This document shows positions 7,581 to 10,720 of a stretch of DNA of 10,720 nucleotides, one piece after another. A model generated the notes under the pieces. It made no database searches. It saw only the letters and a program-made list of their open reading frames with translations, and had not been told where the DNA came from. This stretch comes from Burkholderiales bacterium (GTDB lineage: Bacteria > Pseudomonadota > Gammaproteobacteria > Burkholderiales > Burkholderiaceae_C), in assembly GCA_005793295.1 (NCBI GenBank), contig SXSX01000095.1:1-10720 (forward strand), written 5' to 3'. Position numbers and translations under genes: made by a program. The first letter of the stretch is position 1. Every line of letters begins with the position of its first letter.

Positions 7581-7586
7581 TCCTTC
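7581..7586 (-). promoter_or_regulatory. Ribosome binding site deciding the start of the HTH-receiver gene
   Basis: On the minus strand GAAGGA stands seven bases before ATG 7573, a near-ideal Shine-Dalgarno placement. The alternative GTG at 7500 is preceded only by an A/C-rich stretch. This site is the main reason for placing the gene start upstream of the homopolymer run. Confidence 0.75.
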
Positions 7587-7593
7587 TTTTTAA

Positions 7594-8745
7594 TTAAGCG
7601 CGCTCCACGCGCTGAAACAATGCGCCGGGCATGCGTGCTACACGCCCTTGCAACTCGAGTGCCATGAGTTGGGCTTGCAGTTGAGCGGTGTCTAGTCCCG
7701 TTCGCGCTTGCAAGTCCTCTAGGCTGCTGGGATCAAAACCCAGCGCATGCAGCAGTTCAGAGGCTTCATCAAAGCCGCCCTCACTGCCAAATTCTGCTGT
7801 TTTTTCAGTGGCGGATTCGCCAGGGTCAGAGAAGGTCACCATGTGCAACTCTTCCAAGATGTCTTGTGCGCACTCCACCAATTTGGCGCCTTGTTTAATC
7901 AAGGCGTGGCAACCGCGCGACTGCGTGCTGTGAATAGAGCCTGGGATTGCAAAAACGTCTTTGCCTTGTTCTAGTGCCAGCCGCGCTGTGATTAAGGAGC
8001 CAGATTTCAGGGCGGCCTCGACCACCAGCGTGCCCAAAGACAAGCCAGAAATAATCCTATTGCGCTGTGGGAAATTGGCCGCTGTGGGGGGTGTACCTAA
8101 AGGGTATTCGCTGAGTATTACACCGTTTTCTGCGATGCGTCGGGCCAGACCTAAGTGGGCTTTGGGGTAGACACGGTCAAGCCCGGTGCCGACAACAGCA
8201 ATGGTGGCGAGTTCAGAGGATGCGGCGCTCAATGCGCCTTCGTGGGCAGCGCCGTCCACGCCCAGCGCCAAACCCGACACCACCGTAAGGCCCGACTGCG
8301 CCAGCGTTTTTGCAAACAGGTTTGCGTTGGCTGCGCCTTGGGGTGTGGGGTTGCGGCTTCCGACGACCGCGATACACGGCGCAGCGTTCCCAACACCAGA
8401 CTTCCAAACGCCGGGGGCGCCAATCGCGTAAAGCAACACGGGCGGATCTTCGATGTTGAGTAAGGCTTGCGGGTAGGCCGCATCGCCCAGCGTCAAAATG
8501 CGCCGCCGCTGCAGGTCGGCTTGAAGCCATTCCCATGTGGTTTCAAGCGCTAACGCTAAGCCCTCCGGTGCGTGCGATAAAGCCTTAGCCTGGCGCTCCG
8601 TAACGACCTCGCGCAAGGCGCTTTCAGTTTGAGAAAAAAGGGACTGTGGCAACCCAAACGCCGTCAAAAGGTGGCGTGCGGTGGTGTTGCCAACCCCTTC
8701 GGTGAGTTGCAAACGCAGCCAGTAACGAAGTTCTTCGTAGTCCAT
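7594..8745 (-). CDS. dprA: DNA-processing protein DprA
   Basis: A 383-residue DprA/Smf protein, within the normal range. An N-terminal helical domain (about 1-80; RLQLTEGVGNTTARHLL) precedes the Rossmann-like core. In the core are AVVGSRNPTPQG (126-137), SGLALGVDGAAH (157-168), AVVGTGLDRVYP (183-194), FPQRNRIISGLS (225-236) and GSLITARLALEQGKDVFAIPG (249-269). A small C-terminal winged-helix domain covers about 326-381. DprA binds incoming single-stranded DNA in the cytoplasm and loads RecA during natural transformation. SGLALGVDG differs from the commoner SGLARGID form but keeps the overall motif. ATG 8743-8745 lacks a strong ribosome binding site, so translation may depend on the upstream gene 34 bases away. 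The next gene downstream begins 20 bases after the stop. Confidence 0.96.
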   Translation of the reverse strand: MDYEELRYWLRLQLTEGVGNTTARHLLTAFGLPQSLFSQTESALREVVTERQAKALSHAPEGLALALETTWEWLQADLQRRRILTLGDAAYPQALLNIEDPPVLLYAIGAPGVWKSGVGNAAPCIAVVGSRNPTPQGAANANLFAKTLAQSGLTVVSGLALGVDGAAHEGALSAASSELATIAVVGTGLDRVYPKAHLGLARRIAENGVILSEYPLGTPPTAANFPQRNRIISGLSLGTLVVEAALKSGSLITARLALEQGKDVFAIPGSIHSTQSRGCHALIKQGAKLVECAQDILEELHMVTFSDPGESATEKTAEFGSEGGFDEASELLHALGFDPSSLEDLQARTGLDTAQLQAQLMALELQGRVARMPGALFQRVERA

Positions 8746-8779
8746 AGTTCGACTTATGAATTGAGGTAGATTCAGGAGC

Positions 8780-9664
8780 TTAGGGTGCTGTCAGGATGTC
8801 GCCAACCCGCACGCTGTCTTCAATGTGAACGACTAAGGCATACGACACTTTCGCAAACGGCAGTAGCACCAGCGCCAGCCCGTTGCGCTCGGGCGGGAGG
8901 GCGGTTCCATGGGAGCGTTTTTGAATGGCCATGACATGGCCAGCTTCCACACCATCGGCGCTCCCCCGGTTGATCACCACCACCTGGTTTTGCGCGGCAT
9001 GCGTCACCGCGCTGGCGTAAATCGACACCACATGGGCTGGGGTGGGAGATACAAACGCGCGGGGGATTAAATCGTTTTGAGCCATTGCAGTGGACGCGAT
9101 CAACTGGTCGCCAACTCTAATTTCTTCTTGTGCGCTCAAAATTTCCAAGGTAGCAGCCGCTGGATTTTCTCCTTCGCTTCTCACGAGCCGAGCGGTCCCT
9201 AAAAATTGCGCCTCGAAGCCTAAGACGGCGCCGTTGATCGGATCTTTTAGTGGCGTCGCGTGACGAAAAATGTCAAACCGTTGCTCATTAAGCGGATCAA
9301 GGGTCAACCGAGCGCCCGAGAGACGGGTGGCGTGCACTCGGTCTCCGCGGCTCAGTAGGGTGCGTTTATCGGGAGCGGACACAATGTGGGCGGCAGCGTT
9401 TAGTGCCTGCGCATCCATGACCTTGGGCGCAACCAAAAACGGCGCAATGCTTTTGGTTTCAAGGGCGACAGGCGGGGCAAGGGTCAGTTTTTCGATCCGA
9501 ACTTCGGGGCTTAAACGCGCACTGGCGAGCGTGAAGTTGTCAGTCGATTCCGTAGCCGATTCAGCAGCGAAAGCGCCCTGCGCCAAAGCACAGGCCAATA
9601 CGCAAGCCAAGGCACAGGCGCACAGAACGTTAGGCGCGAAAGCACCAAATTGCGGTTTTGTCAT
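8780..9664 (-). CDS. Secreted protein of the dprA-linked LysM family, lacking the LysM domain
   Basis: A 294-residue protein. It has an N-terminal signal sequence (about 1-33, hydrophobic and rich in Ala and Cys, with a possible AFA|A cleavage), so it is probably periplasmic or envelope-associated. The rest resembles the C-terminal part of the LysM-containing protein usually encoded beside dprA in Burkholderiales. Visible pieces are LSPEVRIEKL (51-60), LLSRGDRVHA, FDIFRHATPLKDPINGAVLG, VVSIYASAVTHAAQNQVVVI with NRGSADGVEAGHVMA, and PPERNGLALVLLPFAKVSYA. In the family as I know it, a LysM peptidoglycan-binding domain stands between signal and core. Here only about 17 residues separate them. 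ATG 9664 has AGGGA at 9672-9676, seven bases upstream, so the start is sound. Four Cys lie in the signal (15, 17, 21, 25); VLAC is at best a poor lipobox. It heads the operon with dprA. Function is unknown. Confidence 0.75.
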   Translation of the reverse strand: MTKPQFGAFAPNVLCACALACVLACALAQGAFAAESATESTDNFTLASARLSPEVRIEKLTLAPPVALETKSIAPFLVAPKVMDAQALNAAAHIVSAPDKRTLLSRGDRVHATRLSGARLTLDPLNEQRFDIFRHATPLKDPINGAVLGFEAQFLGTARLVRSEGENPAAATLEILSAQEEIRVGDQLIASTAMAQNDLIPRAFVSPTPAHVVSIYASAVTHAAQNQVVVINRGSADGVEAGHVMAIQKRSHGTALPPERNGLALVLLPFAKVSYALVVHIEDSVRVGDILTAP

Positions 9665-9685
9665 AAATCCATCCCTGAATTTGTA

Positions 9686-9691
9686 AATATA
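9686..9691 (-). promoter_or_regulatory. Possible -10 box for the leftward operon
   Basis: On the minus strand TATATT stands about 20 bases before ATG 9664 and just before the ribosome binding site. No good -35 is present at normal spacing; TTCCGG at 9710-9715 is the nearest candidate, 18 bases away. The transcript leader would be short. Confidence 0.25.
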
Positions 9692-9708
9692 TCTTTTTAC
9701 GCATTATT

Positions 9709-9732
9709 ACCGGAAGACCTCGAAAAACCGGT
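9709..9732. repeat. Short inverted repeat ACCGG-N14-CCGGT
   Basis: Five-base arms at 9709-9713 and 9728-9732 with a 14-base loop, placed between the two divergent promoter candidates. It could be an operator half-site pair or chance. The T run at 9735-9740 follows it, but no rightward gene ends here, so a terminator role is unlikely. Confidence 0.25.
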
Positions 9733-9738
9733 GCTTTT

Positions 9739-9767
9739 TTGACACCCTTAAGATTTATTCCTTTAAA
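9739..9767 (+). promoter_or_regulatory. def: Candidate sigma-70 promoter of def-fmt
   Basis: A perfect TTGACA at 9739-9744 is followed after 17 bases by TTTAAA (9762-9767), four of six to the -10 consensus. Transcription would begin near 9774, giving a leader of under 40 bases before the def ATG. The exact -35 and ideal spacing make this the best promoter candidate in the window. Confidence 0.5.
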
Positions 9768-9811
9768 AAAGCGAAAATACAGCCCGCTGTCCGAAATTTG
9801 TACGCACCCTC

Positions 9812-10321
9812 ATGGCCTTACTTCCCATTCTTGTTTACCCCGACCCCCGATTGCACACGGTTGCCAAACCAGTGGCGACAGTGGATTCCCGTATCGCGCG
9901 ATTGGTCGATGACATGCTCGAGACCATGTACGACGCCAAAGGGATTGGGTTGGCGGCAACACAAGTCGATGTGCACCAGCGCGTGATCGTGATTGACACC
10001 TCTGAGGAACGCAATACCCCTTTTGTGCTGATCAACCCCGCTTTGGTCTGGACCAGCACCGAGACCCACCTGAACGAGGAGGGGTGTTTGTCGGTCCCAG
10101 GAATTTATGACGGCGTAGTCCGATTTGATGCGATCCACGTGCAGGCGCTTGATCACAAAGGGCAAAGTCAAACCATCCAAGCGCAAGAATTGTTGGCCGT
10201 GTGTATTCAGCATGAAATGGACCATTTGCTCGGCAAAGTGTTTGTGGAATACCTTTCCCCACTCAAGCGCAACCGCATCAAAACGAAAATGATCAAGGCC
10301 CAGCGCGAGGACGCGCGTTGA
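9812..10321 (+). CDS. def: Peptide deformylase
   Basis: A 169-residue metal-dependent deformylase of normal length, acting on nascent chains in the cytoplasm to remove the formyl group from N-terminal methionine. All three active-site motifs are intact. GIGLAATQ is at 44-51. EGCLS is at 90-94, with Cys92 as metal ligand. QHEMDH is at 133-138, with His134 and His138 as ligands and Glu135 as the catalytic residue. The start MALLPILVYPDPRLH matches the expected opening of the family. The upstream sequence is poor in Shine-Dalgarno bases (CACCCTC), so initiation may be moderate. The stop TGA overlaps the TTG start of fmt, giving translational coupling with the enzyme that adds the formyl group. 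Confidence 0.97.
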   Translation: MALLPILVYPDPRLHTVAKPVATVDSRIARLVDDMLETMYDAKGIGLAATQVDVHQRVIVIDTSEERNTPFVLINPALVWTSTETHLNEEGCLSVPGIYDGVVRFDAIHVQALDHKGQSQTIQAQELLAVCIQHEMDHLLGKVFVEYLSPLKRNRIKTKMIKAQREDAR

Positions 10322-10720
10322 ACCTGATCTTTGCCGGAACACCGGAATTCGCTGGCACGGCGCTCGCGCACTTGCACGCAGCAGGCCACCATATCGCTTT
10401 GGTCTTGACGCAACCAGACCGGCCCGCAGGGCGGGGCATGAAAATGCAAGCCTCACCCGTCAAACAATTTGCCATAAGAAACGCCATGGCGCTGGCCCAA
10501 CCACACAGCTTGCGCTTAGACGGGCCCTACGCGGAAGAAGCACAAGCTGCCCAACAAGCGATCACCCATGCGATTACCCAAGACGGCGCAACCGCCATGG
10601 TGGTGGCTGCTTATGGTTTGATCCTTCCGCAGTGGGTGCTCGGCAGCATGGCTGGGCCGGGGATGTGGGGCTGCCTCAATATCCATGGTTCGGTATTGCC
10701 GCGCTGGCGCGGTGCCGCGC
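10318..10720 (+). CDS. fmt: Methionyl-tRNA formyltransferase, 3' partial
   Basis: The first 134 codons of fmt; the gene runs off the right edge. FMT transfers a formyl group from 10-formyltetrahydrofolate to initiator Met-tRNA. The start is the TTG at 10318, overlapping the def stop as TTGA, because the next residues NLIFAGTPEFAG are the conserved opening strand of the family and no ATG precedes them. The next Met, at residue 41, would delete that strand. Further landmarks are TQPDRPAGRGMKMQASPVK (31-49), VVAAYGLILP (95-104) and NIHGSVLPRWRGAA (121-134). Asn121 and His123 match two of the catalytic residues; the third, an Asp, lies beyond the window. Full length would be near 310-330 residues. 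Confidence 0.95.
   Translation, partial: MNLIFAGTPEFAGTALAHLHAAGHHIALVLTQPDRPAGRGMKMQASPVKQFAIRNAMALAQPHSLRLDGPYAEEAQAAQQAITHAITQDGATAMVVAAYGLILPQWVLGSMAGPGMWGCLNIHGSVLPRWRGAA

Larger units (their letters stand above)
9665..9811. promoter_or_regulatory. Divergent intergenic promoter region
   Basis: A 147-base AT-richer gap between the leftward LysM-family/dprA operon and the rightward def-fmt operon. It must carry the start signals for both. Candidate elements are listed separately. No small ORF or RNA gene was recognised in it. Confidence 0.7.

Noticed and set aside
9588..9622. Cysteine-rich signal region of the LysM-family protein as a lipoprotein signal
   Set aside because: The best candidate, VLAC, fits the lipobox poorly and an AFA cleavage site fits better.
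9818..10456. 212-codon minus-strand frame across def and fmt
   Set aside because: Antisense to two clear genes with intact motifs; no family resemblance.

Overview
The window looks like a chromosomal segment of a Burkholderiales betaproteobacterium, most likely Comamonadaceae or a close relative. This rests on recognisable family features: YajC beginning MFISSAFAQ, SecF with an LHLSVEFTGG motif, and the neighbourhood def/fmt divergent from a LysM-family gene and dprA. Coding is dense, base composition is moderately GC-rich by eye, and no tRNA, rRNA, IS element or CRISPR array was seen. The assignment is an inference from protein character, not a database result.

Left part (1-3557, + strand): three genes linked by ATGA start/stop overlaps. 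They are the C-terminal two thirds of an ADP-forming acyl-CoA synthetase (cut by the window edge), a crotonase-fold enoyl-CoA hydratase with both catalytic glutamates, and a major facilitator transporter. Together they suggest import, CoA activation and hydration of an unidentified carboxylic acid.

Middle (3654-6898, + strand): yajC-secD-secF, the accessory complex of the Sec translocon, which uses the proton motive force to help exported proteins leave SecYEG. The secF stop codon is shared with the convergent gene on the other strand (TTAA).

Right middle (6895-9664, - strand): a probable operon read leftwards. It holds a secreted protein related to the LysM proteins that usually sit beside dprA but here without a LysM domain, then dprA (DNA uptake and recombination), then a small regulator with an excisionase/MerR-type helix-turn-helix placed before a response-regulator receiver domain. 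The regulator is the most notable item. Its well-placed ATG and ribosome binding site are separated from the rest of the gene by a one-base frame error at a run of nine G/C. Eight bases in the run would give a continuous protein of about 225 residues. This is either a sequencing error or a phase-variable switch.

Right end (9812-10720, + strand): def (peptide deformylase) and the start of fmt (methionyl-tRNA formyltransferase), overlapping at TTGA. They form the usual pair for N-formylmethionine addition and removal. A 147-base divergent promoter region separates them from the minus-strand operon.
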